Shown here piece after piece: positions 46,013 to 55,622 of a stretch of 64,000 nt of DNA. Within the stretch, counting starts at the first letter, position 1; every line of letters begins with the position of its first letter. Where the stretch lies: contig NZ_CP046122.1 in NCBI RefSeq assembly GCF_009707365.1, positions 124,001-188,000 of the forward strand, in the 5' to 3' direction. The translations under genes were made by a program, and so were the position numbers. Source of the stretch: Microlunatus sp. Gsoil 973. Lineage in GTDB: Bacteria > Actinomycetota > Actinomycetes > Propionibacteriales > Propionibacteriaceae. Below the pieces are notes generated by a model. It worked only from the letters and a program-made list of their open reading frames with translations. It had not been told where the DNA came from and did no database searches.

Positions 46013-46849
46013 GTGCCTTTCCACTACCGGGTCCCCAAGCGGTTCGTCGATCTGAACGTCGGCGGCCATGTCGATCATGGCGTGGTGATCGACTACCTGC
46101 AGGAGGCTCGCACCGAGTTCCTGCTGTCCGCGTCCGGTCCGATGCCCGCCATGCTGGACAGTGGCGTGCTGGTCACCGGACACCAGGTCGAATATCTCGG
46201 CCCGATCGGCTACGACGCTGCGGTGGTCGATGCCGAGGTCTGGGTCGACCAGGTCGGAGGGGCACGGTTCTCGATCAGTTACCGGCTCAGCGACGGCGGC
46301 ACGCCGGTGGTCAGGGCCCGGACGTTCCTCACCCCCTACGACCTGGCCGGCGGCGGCCTTCGCCGGCTGACCGGTCCGGAACGCGACCAGTTGGCGGCCG
46401 TTGTCGACGATCCGGTCGACATCACGCCGCTGGGCAAGGTGCGGCCGGCCGACCTGACCGGGGCCCACCCGGCGGCCTGCCGGGTGCGGTGGGCCGATCT
46501 CGACTCCTACCGGCACGTCAACAACGTGAAGTTCTTCGACTACTTCGCCCAGGCCCGCTGGGAACTGCTGGCCGGCGCCGGGCCGTTGCAGCCCGGCGAA
46601 CCGTGGCTGGTGGTCCGACAGGACCTGAGCTACCTGTCACCGCTCGACTTCCGCCGCGAGCCGTACCAGGTCCGCACGGCGGTGGTGCGGGTCGGCAGCA
46701 CGTCCCTGGAGTGTGCCGCCGACATCATCGATCCGCTGCATCCCGAGCCCAAGCCGTACGCGACGGCGCGGACCGTGCTGGTGCAAGTGGACGACGCCGG
46801 ACGGCCGAAACCGGTTGCCGGCGATCTGCGCGGAGCACTCGACGCGTAG
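46013..46849 (+). CDS. Double-hotdog acyl-CoA thioesterase
   Basis: Two 4HBT/YbgC-like hotdog domains are arranged in tandem. Each begins with a strand of the form VPKRFVDLNVGGHVDHGVVI (first, about 6-25) or CRVRWADLDSYRHVNNVKFF (second, about 160-180), with the catalytic Asp and the H-N/H-D loop. The second copy keeps the canonical D-x-x-x-H-V-N-N pattern, while the first has HVDH. Products probably hydrolyse short or aromatic acyl-CoA esters in the cytoplasm. The GTG start lies shortly after the dprE1 homologue stop on the same strand, suggesting co-transcription. Confidence 0.8.
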   Translation: MPFHYRVPKRFVDLNVGGHVDHGVVIDYLQEARTEFLLSASGPMPAMLDSGVLVTGHQVEYLGPIGYDAAVVDAEVWVDQVGGARFSISYRLSDGGTPVVRARTFLTPYDLAGGGLRRLTGPERDQLAAVVDDPVDITPLGKVRPADLTGAHPAACRVRWADLDSYRHVNNVKFFDYFAQARWELLAGAGPLQPGEPWLVVRQDLSYLSPLDFRREPYQVRTAVVRVGSTSLECAADIIDPLHPEPKPYATARTVLVQVDDAGRPKPVAGDLRGALDA

Positions 46850-46859
46850 GTTGGTGATC

Positions 46860-47897
46860 ATGACTGACCTGCAGCTTCCCGCCGAACAGCGCCGTTCGCT
46901 GTTGACCAAGCCCGAGGTGATCCGGACCGACATGGCGGTGGTTCCGCAGCCCGGTCCGGACCAGGTGCTGATCGAGATCGCGGCGGTCGGCATCTGTGGC
47001 TCCGACGTGCACTACTACGAGCAGGGCAGGATCGCCGATTTCGTGGTCGAGCAACCCCTGGTGCTGGGCCACGAGGCGTCCGGGGTGATCCGGGCGACCG
47101 GATCGAACGTCTCTGACCGCAGCATCGGCCAGCGCGTAGCGCTGGAGCCGCAGGAGACCTGCGGCCGTTGCAGACAATGTCTGGCCGGCCGCTACAACCT
47201 CTGCCCGTACGTGCAGTTCTACGCCACCCCGCCGGTGCACGGCGCCTTCGCCCAGTACGTCGTCCTGGACTCCAGCCGGGCGCACCCGATCCCGGACACG
47301 ATGAGCAACGAGGCCGGTGCGTTGATCGAGCCGCTGTCGGTCGGCGTCTGGGCCAACCGGAAGGCCGCCGTCGAGCCCGGCGACCGGGTGTTGGTCACCG
47401 GCGCCGGCCCGGTCGGGCTGCTCGCCGCCGATGTCGCCCGAGCCCGCGGCGGCTGGGTGGCGGTCAGCGACACCAACGCCTACCGCCTGCAGGTGGCGTC
47501 GGAGCGCGGCGCGCAGGCGATCATCGACGTGACCGCTGGTTCGCCGCGGGAGCAACAGGGGGAGTTCGACGTCGTTCTCGAGTGCAGCGGGGCGGCCCCC
47601 GCTGTCGCCGGCGCGTTCGACGCCGCCGCACCGGCGGCACGGATCGTGCTGATCGGGATGGGCGCTGCGACGATGGAACTCCCGGTCGGCCTGATCCAGG
47701 CCCGCGAGCTGCAGGTGACGGGTGTCTTCCGGTACGCCAACTGCTATCCGGCGGCGATCGCGCTGGCGGCAAGCGGCGCGGTGGATCTTGATTCGCTGGT
47801 CACCGCCCGGTTCGGACTGGAGCAGGTCGCCGACGCGCTGACCGCCGCCAAGCGGGATCCGAAGACGCTCAAGCCGATGGTCTACCCGAACCGCTGA
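46860..47897 (+). CDS. Zinc-dependent alcohol/polyol dehydrogenase (sorbitol dehydrogenase-like)
   Basis: This 345-residue medium-chain dehydrogenase has the catalytic zinc segment GICGSDVHYYEQG, LGHEASGVI, the four-cysteine structural zinc loop CGRCRQCLAGRYNLCPY, and nucleotide motif VTGAGPVGLLAADVA. The VHYY segment and overall pattern match sorbitol/xylitol (polyol) dehydrogenases rather than ethanol dehydrogenases. It oxidises a polyol to a ketose with NAD. The ATG is ten bases after the thioesterase stop. The gene is convergent with the globin gene. Confidence 0.85.
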   Translation: MTDLQLPAEQRRSLLTKPEVIRTDMAVVPQPGPDQVLIEIAAVGICGSDVHYYEQGRIADFVVEQPLVLGHEASGVIRATGSNVSDRSIGQRVALEPQETCGRCRQCLAGRYNLCPYVQFYATPPVHGAFAQYVVLDSSRAHPIPDTMSNEAGALIEPLSVGVWANRKAAVEPGDRVLVTGAGPVGLLAADVARARGGWVAVSDTNAYRLQVASERGAQAIIDVTAGSPREQQGEFDVVLECSGAAPAVAGAFDAAAPAARIVLIGMGAATMELPVGLIQARELQVTGVFRYANCYPAAIALAASGAVDLDSLVTARFGLEQVADALTAAKRDPKTLKPMVYPNR

Positions 47898-47922
47898 CCG
47901 TGACCGGCCGCTCCGGCGTGGC

Positions 47923-48387
47923 TCAGGGCCGCGGGGTGATGCTCAGGCCGGGTGCCGGCCGGTCCGGACCGGATTCGTCGAACGCGTTGACCATCGCGTG
48001 CGCCGCGCGGGTCAGGTAGTCCCACAGCATCCGGTCCTGCTCGAGCGGCAGGTCGAGTTCGTCGACGGCGTCTCTCATGTGCCGCAGCCAGCGGTCCCGC
48101 ATGTCCGGAGTGACCGCGTACGGCGCATGGCGCATCCGCAGTCGCGGGTGCCCGCGGCGCTCGCTGTAGGTGGTCGGGCCGCCCCAGTACTGCTCCAGGA
48201 ACATCCGAAGCCGGTCCTCGGCCGGTCCGAGATCCTCCTCCGGGTAGAGCGCCCGCAACGGCGCATCGCCGGCAACGCCCTGGTAGAACGTCTTCACCAA
48301 CCGGGCGAAGGTCTCGGCCCCGCCGACCAGTTCGTAGAAGGTCTGCGGAGTGTGGTCGGTCGGGTCGGGTGGCAGCTGGCTGGACAT
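47923..48387 (-). CDS. glbO: Truncated hemoglobin, group II (GlbO type)
   Basis: This 154-residue 2-over-2 globin has [20 protein letters not shown] at the N-terminus, [13 protein letters not shown], the proximal-histidine segment [11 protein letters not shown] and the group-II tryptophan in DRWLRHM. These match the GlbO proteins of actinobacteria, which bind oxygen and help handle reactive oxygen or nitrogen species near the membrane. The extra C-terminal 20 residues are Pro/Arg-rich. The ATG at 48387 removes a nine-residue non-conserved extension. Confidence 0.9.
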   Translation of the reverse strand: MSSQLPPDPTDHTPQTFYELVGGAETFARLVKTFYQGVAGDAPLRALYPEEDLGPAEDRLRMFLEQYWGGPTTYSERRGHPRLRMRHAPYAVTPDMRDRWLRHMRDAVDELDLPLEQDRMLWDYLTRAAHAMVNAFDESGPDRPAPGLSITPRP

Positions 48388-48449
48388 CGTCCACCATTGT
48401 TGCGCACCGCCCAACTGCCTCGACCCTGCAGGCTGATCAGCCCATCAGG

Positions 48450-49928
48450 TCAGCCGGGAAGGGAGTAGCGGGAGTTGAGGATGCCGTGCGGGTCGTACTT
48501 GGTGTTCAGGGAGAGCAGCCGGTCATAGTTGTCCCCGGAGTAGTCGCTCAGTTTGCGCCCGGGCTCCAGGTAGTTCAGGTAGCCGCCGACCGAGGATCGC
48601 CCGATGGCGTGATGGCAGCCGGCCACCCAGTCGGTTGCCCGGCCGACGTTGGCCCGCGAGGTGCTGGACAGTCCGACATACCACTGAACGGTGGCGTTGG
48701 CATGGCGCCAGCGGAACGCCGTGTCGGCAGCCCCGAGATCGCTGACCGCGCCGCCCAGTGGGTCGAAGATCGCCGCCGCCGCTCCGGAGCCGTTCCACTT
48801 CCTCACCGCGGCGATGATGTCCTTCGTGCGGGCACTGGTGATCGCGTGGCCGACGACGTCGGAGCCTGCGTACCAGGACTGCCTGGTGCGGCCGTTGGCG
48901 CCGCCCGCGAACCAACCCATCGCGCCGGCGTGGGATTCGGCGTAGGTTCGACGGCTCAACGGCTCTCTGCCGATCGCGTCGACCATCGCCTTGATCTCCC
49001 GGGACGCCCCGCGGTCCCAGCACACGCCCGTGATGCTCGGGCTGACGACGCCTCCCGCGGTGTCCAGGTGCAGGTTGGCCCAGGAATGCCTGGGCAGGTG
49101 CGCCAGTCGTTCCTGCCAGCCCATCAGCACCCGGTGGTTGTCGTGGTGGCCCCAGGACAGCCGGAAGATCGTGCCGGGCAGCGCCGGAGAGGTGGCGTAA
49201 GTGAGGCTGGTGACGACGCCGAAGTTGCCCCCACCACCACCCCGCAGCCCCCAGAACAGGTCTGCGTCGGTGTGCCGACCGAACCTGTGGATGTGGCCAC
49301 TCGGACTGACCAGCGTTCCGCCGGTCAGCGCGTCGGCGGTCAGGCCGTACAGCCGGGATTCGGTGCCGATCCCGCCACCGAGGGTGAGCCCGGCCGCCCC
49401 GACGGTCGGGCAGGTGCCGGTCGGCACCGTTCGCCCGTGCCGGTCGAGGGTTTGGTGCAGATCACCGAGGACGGCGCCCGCGCCGACGGTGACCTTGTGG
49501 TCCTCGGCGTGGTAGTGGACGCCGTGCATCGGCCGGACGTCGATCACCAGGACGCCGTTCCCGGTCGACGCACCGACATAGGAATGCCCGCCGGAGCGGG
49601 GCCGCGGGTGGACGCCGTGGCTCCTGCAGAACGCGAATGCGGCGGCCACGTCACCGGCCGACGCGGCCCGCACGATCGCCACAGGCCGCTTGCCGTCCCG
49701 CCGCGGATCGAAGGTCGACGCCGCCCGGGCGAAGCCGTCGTCCCCGGGCCGCAGCAGTTTTCCGTCCAGCTCCCCGGCCAGGTGCTTCCAGGCGGATGTC
49801 GGCACGGCCGCGTCCGCGACACCGGGTGTCGAGATGATCTTGGCGGCGGCGCCCGACCCGAACAGCGCAGCACCGGTTGCCAACAGTGCACGCCGGTTGA
49901 GCCTGTGGTCCCCGAGTGAATTCCCCAT
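48450..49928 (-). CDS. Exported FAD-dependent oxidase of the berberine-bridge family, bicovalent type
   Basis: A Tat signal (LNRRALLATGAAL) is followed by a FAD_binding_4 domain and a C-terminal BBE segment (NYLEPGRKLSDYSG, LLSLNTKYDPHGIL). His in RSGGHSYVG (about residue 114) and Cys in GTCPTVGAAG (about 175) occupy the two positions that attach FAD in bicovalent flavoproteins such as glucooligosaccharide oxidase. The enzyme is therefore likely an extracytoplasmic oligosaccharide or alcohol oxidase making hydrogen peroxide; the substrate is not determined. Length 492 is typical. It stands alone. Confidence 0.85.
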   Translation of the reverse strand: MGNSLGDHRLNRRALLATGAALFGSGAAAKIISTPGVADAAVPTSAWKHLAGELDGKLLRPGDDGFARAASTFDPRRDGKRPVAIVRAASAGDVAAAFAFCRSHGVHPRPRSGGHSYVGASTGNGVLVIDVRPMHGVHYHAEDHKVTVGAGAVLGDLHQTLDRHGRTVPTGTCPTVGAAGLTLGGGIGTESRLYGLTADALTGGTLVSPSGHIHRFGRHTDADLFWGLRGGGGGNFGVVTSLTYATSPALPGTIFRLSWGHHDNHRVLMGWQERLAHLPRHSWANLHLDTAGGVVSPSITGVCWDRGASREIKAMVDAIGREPLSRRTYAESHAGAMGWFAGGANGRTRQSWYAGSDVVGHAITSARTKDIIAAVRKWNGSGAAAAIFDPLGGAVSDLGAADTAFRWRHANATVQWYVGLSSTSRANVGRATDWVAGCHHAIGRSSVGGYLNYLEPGRKLSDYSGDNYDRLLSLNTKYDPHGILNSRYSLPG

Positions 49929-50073
49929 GCAGCAAGTGTCGAAGCGGCGTGGGTCTCAGCCGTCACGCCCGGGACACGGTGATGTCACGAGGGCCGCCCG
50001 ATCAGGACAAGGTTCGATCGGGCATGATCAGCCTGTAGCACCGCATCGCACACCCACTTGAGAGGTGAATGTC

Positions 50074-50502
50074 ATGGCAACCGTACGCACCGCCAACGCC
50101 CACTGGGAAGGGTCGCTCTTCGAGGGGTCCGGCCAGGTCGAGCTCGCCTCGTCCGGCATCGGCACGTATCCGGTCACCTGGGCGTCCCGGGCCGAGCAGG
50201 CCAACGGCAGGACCAGCCCGGAGGAGTTGATCGCGGCGGCCCACTCGACCTGCTTCTCGATGGCGCTCTCCAACGGACTTGCCAAGGCCGGCACCCCGCC
50301 GACCAGTCTGGACACCACCGCCGACGTCACCTTCCAGCCGGGCGAAGGCATCACCGGCATCAAGTTGACGGTGGTCGGTGTGGTCCCGGGGATGTCGGCC
50401 GACGACTTCGCCGCCGCGGCGGAGGACGCCAAGCAGAACTGCCCGGTCAGCCAGGCGCTGACCGGCACCACGATCACCCTGGAGGCGAAGCTCGCCGAGT
50501 GA
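50074..50502 (+). CDS. OsmC-family peroxiredoxin
   Basis: This 142-residue OsmC/Ohr-type protein has two redox cysteines in the expected places: AHSTCFSMAL (about residue 54) and QNCPVSQAL (about 127). WEGSLFEGSGQV and NGRTSPEELIAAAH are typical of the OsmC (YajB/osmotically inducible) branch rather than Ohr. It reduces organic hydroperoxides using thiols. AGAGGTG precedes the ATG by seven bases; a GTG three codons upstream is part of that site. Confidence 0.92.
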   Translation: MATVRTANAHWEGSLFEGSGQVELASSGIGTYPVTWASRAEQANGRTSPEELIAAAHSTCFSMALSNGLAKAGTPPTSLDTTADVTFQPGEGITGIKLTVVGVVPGMSADDFAAAAEDAKQNCPVSQALTGTTITLEAKLAE

Positions 50503-50526
50503 TCCGGATGATCGGATTTCCGGATC
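50501..50526. terminator. Hairpin between convergent osmC and mscS genes
   Basis: A 7-bp perfect stem (GATCCGG at 50501-50507 and CCGGATC at 50520-50526) overlaps the OsmC stop and lies before the end of the convergent channel gene. A short A/T-rich loop and no strong T tract make it a moderate candidate. Confidence 0.4.
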
Positions 50527-50546
50527 TGATCGCTGGAACCCGCTGA

Positions 50547-51272
50547 TCACCGGGCCTTGTCGGAATCCGGTGGGGTGCTGACCTCACCGGATTCTGATTC
50601 GGCCAACTCCGATTCGGGAATGGGCGGACGGCCGGTGCCCGACCCCTGGCTGTAGTTGCCGACCTTGGCGATGTCGCCGTTGCGCAGATACCAGACCGTG
50701 CCGGCCTCGTCCCGGATCTGGGTCAAGCGCAGACCGATGTCCTCCACCACACCGTCGATATCGCCCACCCGTACATAGTCACCCAGACCGATCTGGTCCT
50801 CGAACAACATCAGGATCCCGGAGATGATGTCGCGGAGCACTGTCTGGACACCGAAGGCCACAGCGATGCCGATGATCGAGGTGCCGGCCAACAGCGCGGC
50901 GATGTTGAACCCCAACTCGGTCATGATCATCAGCGCGACGATCACCGCGAGGATGATCAGGACAGCACTGCGGCCGAGCGAACCGAGCGCACCGATCCGC
51001 TGTTCCCGGCGTTCGTCGGCGAACACCGTCTTCTTGGCGACGAGCTTTGCAGGCTTGACGACGAGTTCGGCGGGTTTGGCCACGGCCTTGCCTGGCTTGG
51101 TGCGGTTCTTCGACCGCTTGGAGACCATCGAGCGTACCGCCCGGTCGATCATCCGGTCGGCGATCGCACGGACGATGCCGGCCACGATCAGGATGATCAG
51201 GATCCGGACGCCGTGGGTCACCAGAGCGCCGAGAAAGCTGCCGTTCCACACCTCGTCAAGCCAATGGAGCAT
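50547..51272 (-). CDS. MscS-family mechanosensitive ion channel
   Basis: This 241-residue protein has an N-terminal membrane segment, a basic loop (about residues 50-85, rich in Lys and Arg), then paired helices with TSIIGIAVAFGVQTVLRDII (the pore-lining TM3 motif of MscS) and GILMLFEDQIGLGDYV leading into the beta domain. It releases solutes on hypo-osmotic shock. The short C-terminus lacks the full alpha/beta chamber of E. coli MscS and ends with a Pro/Glu-rich tail. Convergent with osmC. Confidence 0.9.
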   Translation of the reverse strand: MLHWLDEVWNGSFLGALVTHGVRILIILIVAGIVRAIADRMIDRAVRSMVSKRSKNRTKPGKAVAKPAELVVKPAKLVAKKTVFADERREQRIGALGSLGRSAVLIILAVIVALMIMTELGFNIAALLAGTSIIGIAVAFGVQTVLRDIISGILMLFEDQIGLGDYVRVGDIDGVVEDIGLRLTQIRDEAGTVWYLRNGDIAKVGNYSQGSGTGRPPIPESELAESESGEVSTPPDSDKAR

Positions 51273-51388
51273 GGGTCCAATCTAGGGCTGGCCGCTCCGA
51301 CGACGGAATCGGAGAGCCGGTGATCGGTGGCCGCGCAGTCCTCGGTTGGGTGAGGCCTCAGCCGATCCTGTGACCGCCCTGAGCCGGC

Positions 51389-52690
51389 TCACACCCGGCT
51401 GTAGGTGATCGCACCGGCGGCGATCGTGATCATCACCGGGTCCGGCAGCTCACGGCCGTGGTAGGGATTGTTCCGCGACAGCGAGGCCGAAGCGTCCCGA
51501 TCGACGGTCGCCCGCCTGCCAGGATCGATCACGGTGAGATTGGCCGGTGCGCCGAACACCGGCCGGACGCCGAGACCGTCGCCCAGCCGCGCGATCCGTC
51601 CGGGCGCCAATGACGTCCGGCTCACCAGCCCGTCCCAGTCCAGGGCACCGGAGTTGATCATGGTCTCGACCACCACGCCCAGCGCGGTCTCCAGGCCGAC
51701 CATGCCGTAGGCGGCGTCACCGAAGGCGTGCTCCTTGTCGTGCCGGGCGTGGGGAGCGTGGTCCGTGGCCACCGCGTCGATCGTGCCGTCGGCGAGCGCC
51801 CCGACGAGCGCAGCCACGTCCTCGTCCGGTCGTAGCGGCGGGTTGACCTTGTAGGTCGGGTCGTAGCCCTCGACCTCGGCGGTGGTGAGCAGCAGGTGGT
51901 GCGGTGTCACTTCGGCGGTGACGTCGATGCCGCGTTTCTTGGCCCAGCGCAGCACGTCGACCGATTCCGCGGTCGAGACATGACAGACGTGCAGCCTCGA
52001 CCGGGTCAGCTTGGTCAGCTCGGCGTCCCGGGCGATCACCGACGCCTCGGCCGCCGACGGCCAGCCGGGCAACCCGAGCCGGCCGGAGACCTCGCCCTCA
52101 TGGCAGCACGCGTCCGGACCGGCCAGCCGCGGGTCCTGAGAGTGCTGCGCGATCCGGGCGCCGAAGGGGCGCACGTACTCCAAAGCGCGCCGCATCAGCC
52201 GGGAGTCGAAAACGCAGTGGCCGTCGTCGCTGAACAGGGTGACGCCGGTGCGGGCCATGAGTCCGAGTTCGGCCAGCTCGGTGCCGGCCAGACCCTTGCT
52301 GACGGCGCCGACCGGGAAGACCTGTGCGTGCCCGGCCTTCTCTCCCAGCGTCCGGATGTATTCGGCCGCCTCGGCGGTGTCGGTCACCGGCACTGTGTTG
52401 GGCATCGCCAGCAGCGCGGCGAACCCGCCTCGAGCCGCCGCCAGGGTGCCGGTCTCGACGGTCTCGGCGTCCTCCCGGCCGGGCTCGCGGAGGTGGGTGT
52501 GCAGATCGATCAGCCCCGGGATCGCGGTCAGGCCGTCGGCGGAGATTCTGGTCGCGTCCGCGGAGCTCTGTGACGGGTCGGCGTACCGGCCGTTGACGAT
52601 CAGGATGTCCTGGGTGCCGGCCGGCAGGGCGTCGGCGTGATCATCCGGACCGGTCACCAGTCGTACGCCGCTGATCAGGAGCTCAGTCAT
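51389..52690 (-). CDS. pyrC: Dihydroorotase
   Basis: This 433-residue amidohydrolase has the zinc motif DLHTHLREPG (about 60-69), HSQDP, the histidine HHLLL in the barrel, and ATDHAPH (about 308) with the catalytic Asp. These are the features of type I dihydroorotase. It closes carbamoyl aspartate to dihydroorotate in pyrimidine synthesis. The order pyrR-pyrB-pyrC on the minus strand with a nine-base gap to pyrB shows an operon; carAB, pyrD and pyrF, which often follow in actinobacteria, are not seen in the 1.4 kb downstream, where osmC and the channel gene lie. Confidence 0.95.
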   Translation of the reverse strand: MTELLISGVRLVTGPDDHADALPAGTQDILIVNGRYADPSQSSADATRISADGLTAIPGLIDLHTHLREPGREDAETVETGTLAAARGGFAALLAMPNTVPVTDTAEAAEYIRTLGEKAGHAQVFPVGAVSKGLAGTELAELGLMARTGVTLFSDDGHCVFDSRLMRRALEYVRPFGARIAQHSQDPRLAGPDACCHEGEVSGRLGLPGWPSAAEASVIARDAELTKLTRSRLHVCHVSTAESVDVLRWAKKRGIDVTAEVTPHHLLLTTAEVEGYDPTYKVNPPLRPDEDVAALVGALADGTIDAVATDHAPHARHDKEHAFGDAAYGMVGLETALGVVVETMINSGALDWDGLVSRTSLAPGRIARLGDGLGVRPVFGAPANLTVIDPGRRATVDRDASASLSRNNPYHGRELPDPVMITIAAGAITYSRV

Positions 52691-52699
52691 CGTCGGTCC

Positions 52700-53628
52700 T
52701 CACTGTTGATCTTCACCGCCGAGCAACTGGTAGAGCACGCTCATCCGGACGGCCACGCCGGCGGCAACCTGATCAAGGATCAGCGAGTTGGCCGCGTCGG
52801 CGGCGTCGGCGGAGATCTCCAGCCCGCGGTTCATCGGGCCCGGATGGCAGATGGCGGTGCCCGGCTTGAGGGCGGAGACCCGCTCCCTGGTCAGCCCGTA
52901 GCCGATGGTGTATTCCCGCGGGGTGGGGAAGTAGCCGCCGGACATCCGTTCGCGCTGCACGCGCAGCATCATCACCGCGTCGACGCCGCCCAGCACGGCA
53001 TCAAGATCATCACTGACCTCGCAACCCCAACTGTCCACCCCGGCGGGCATCAGTGTCGGCGGTGCGACCAGCACCGGCCTGGCGCCCAGCTTCTTCAGCA
53101 GGATGACGTTGCTGCGGGCGACCCGGGAGTGGGTGATGTCGCCCACGATGGCGATCCGGCGGCCGCTGAACGAGCCCGTGTCACCGCCGAAGTGCCGACG
53201 CAGGGTGAAGGCGTCCAACAGCGCCTGGGTCGGATGCTCGTGCATGCCGTCCCCGGCGTTGATCACATGGGCATCGGTCCACCCGGTGACCTGCAGCGGC
53301 GCCCCGGAGGTCATGTGCCTGATCACCAGCGCATCGACCCCCATTGCGGCGACCGTGAGCACCGTGTCGCGGAGCGACTCGCCCTTGGACACCGACGATC
53401 CCTTGGCCGAAATGTTGATCACGTCCGCCGACAGCCACTTGCCGGCGATCTCGAAGGATGACCGGGTCCGGGTGGAATCCTCGAAGAACAGGTTCACCAC
53501 CGTGCGGCCGCGCAACGCGGGGAGCTTCTTGATCGACCGATGCTGGACATCGGCCATCTCCTCGGCAAGATCGAGGATCGCGGTGACATCGGTGAGTTCG
53601 AGGTCAGCGGTGGACAGCAGATGCCGCA

Positions 53629-53629
<1 letters not shown>
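52700..53629 (-). CDS. pyrB: Aspartate carbamoyltransferase catalytic subunit
   Basis: The 309-residue enzyme has carbamoyl-phosphate loop [13 protein letters not shown] (about 50-62), [16 protein letters not shown] with His and Gln of the active site (about 126-141), [11 protein letters not shown] (about 159) and HPGPMNRG (about 262). It condenses carbamoyl phosphate and aspartate. No pyrI regulatory subunit is present, as is usual in Gram-positive bacteria. Its ATG shares one base with the pyrR stop (TGATG), indicating translational coupling. Confidence 0.96.
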
Positions 53630-54639
<1,010 letters not shown>

Positions 54640-54653
<14 letters not shown>

Positions 54654-55104
54654 TCTGGTTCCCGCTGCGGCCGGCGACCCGTTGGCCGACCCGTTCCGCC
54701 CTGTGCACGGCACGGGGCCGCTGACCCCATTCGAGATCGGTCGGGTGGAGCGGGTGATCCGCTATGCCCGGGAGGTCGCCGGGCTGCCGTTCGCCGTGTT
54801 CATCGGTCCTGCCGAGCCGGACAGCCGGGCGTACGCCCTCCGCCTGCACGGTGCGCTGCCGGATCCGGATCGCAGCGTGCTGGTGGTGGTCGATCCGGCT
54901 GCCCGGGTGCTGGAGATCGTCACCGGCGGCATCGCGGCGCGTAGTCTGGGTGATCCTGAGTGCCGGCTGGCAGCCGCGACCATGCAGTCCAGCTTCGTCG
55001 TCCACGATCTGGCGGGGGGTCTGACCGCCGGCATCCAGCAGTTGGCCAACGCCGCCTATCACGCACCGACGCTGCATCTGTCCGACACCCACGAGCCCTA
55101 CTGA
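54640..55104 (+). CDS. DUF5130 / TPM-domain-like protein
   Basis: This 154-residue protein has no membrane segment. It has [21 protein letters not shown], a VFIGP strand, and [19 protein letters not shown] near the middle, in the style of the TPM (phosphatase-like) fold assigned to DUF5130 in actinobacteria. Biochemical function is unknown. The GTG start overlaps the upstream membrane-protein gene, and together they form a two-gene unit divergent from pyrR. Confidence 0.75.
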
Positions 55105-55121
55105 AACAGGACCTCAGCTGG

Positions 55122-55622
55122 TCAGCCGCGCAATTCATGTGCTCGGAGAGCCCGCTTGATCTCCAGCCCGTAGCGGAAGCCGCCCAGGGCGCCGTCCCGA
55201 CGGACGATGCGGTGACACGGGACGAACAGTGCCGCCGCGTTGCGCGCGCAGGCTGCCGCTGCGGCACGGACCGCCTCCGGACGTCCGGCGTCGGCGGCCA
55301 GCAGGGTGTACGTCGCCGGCTGGCCGGGAGCCGTCTTGCGCAGCGCGTCCCAGGCTGCCTCGATGAACGGGCCGGACCGCTGGCGTACCGACACGGCGTC
55401 GATCGCCGTGAGGTCTCCGTCGCTGTAGTCCCGGACCGCGGTGTCGATGGTCGTGTTCTTGCCGTGGGAGATCGAGCCGGGCCGGAGGCTGGGGTGGATC
55501 AGTGCGATGAGGTAGTCGGGGTCGTCGGTCCAGCCGGACGCCAGCACCACGGGTGCCTCGTCGTCGGTCCACAGATAGCCGAAGCTTCCTGCCACGCTGT
55601 CGGTTGCGCCGAAGTTGATCAT
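55122..55622 (-). CDS. ogt: Methylated-DNA-protein-cysteine methyltransferase
   Basis: This 166-residue repair protein has the acceptor-cysteine motif VPCHRIVRRDG (about residues 131-141) and the following LGGFRYGLEIKRALRAHE. It transfers methyl from O6-methylguanine to its own cysteine. The ATG overlaps the alkA stop by four bases (ATGA), forming a two-gene alkylation repair operon that resembles the alkA-ogt pair of mycobacteria. Confidence 0.93.
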   Translation of the reverse strand: MINFGATDSVAGSFGYLWTDDEAPVVLASGWTDDPDYLIALIHPSLRPGSISHGKNTTIDTAVRDYSDGDLTAIDAVSVRQRSGPFIEAAWDALRKTAPGQPATYTLLAADAGRPEAVRAAAAACARNAAALFVPCHRIVRRDGALGGFRYGLEIKRALRAHELRG

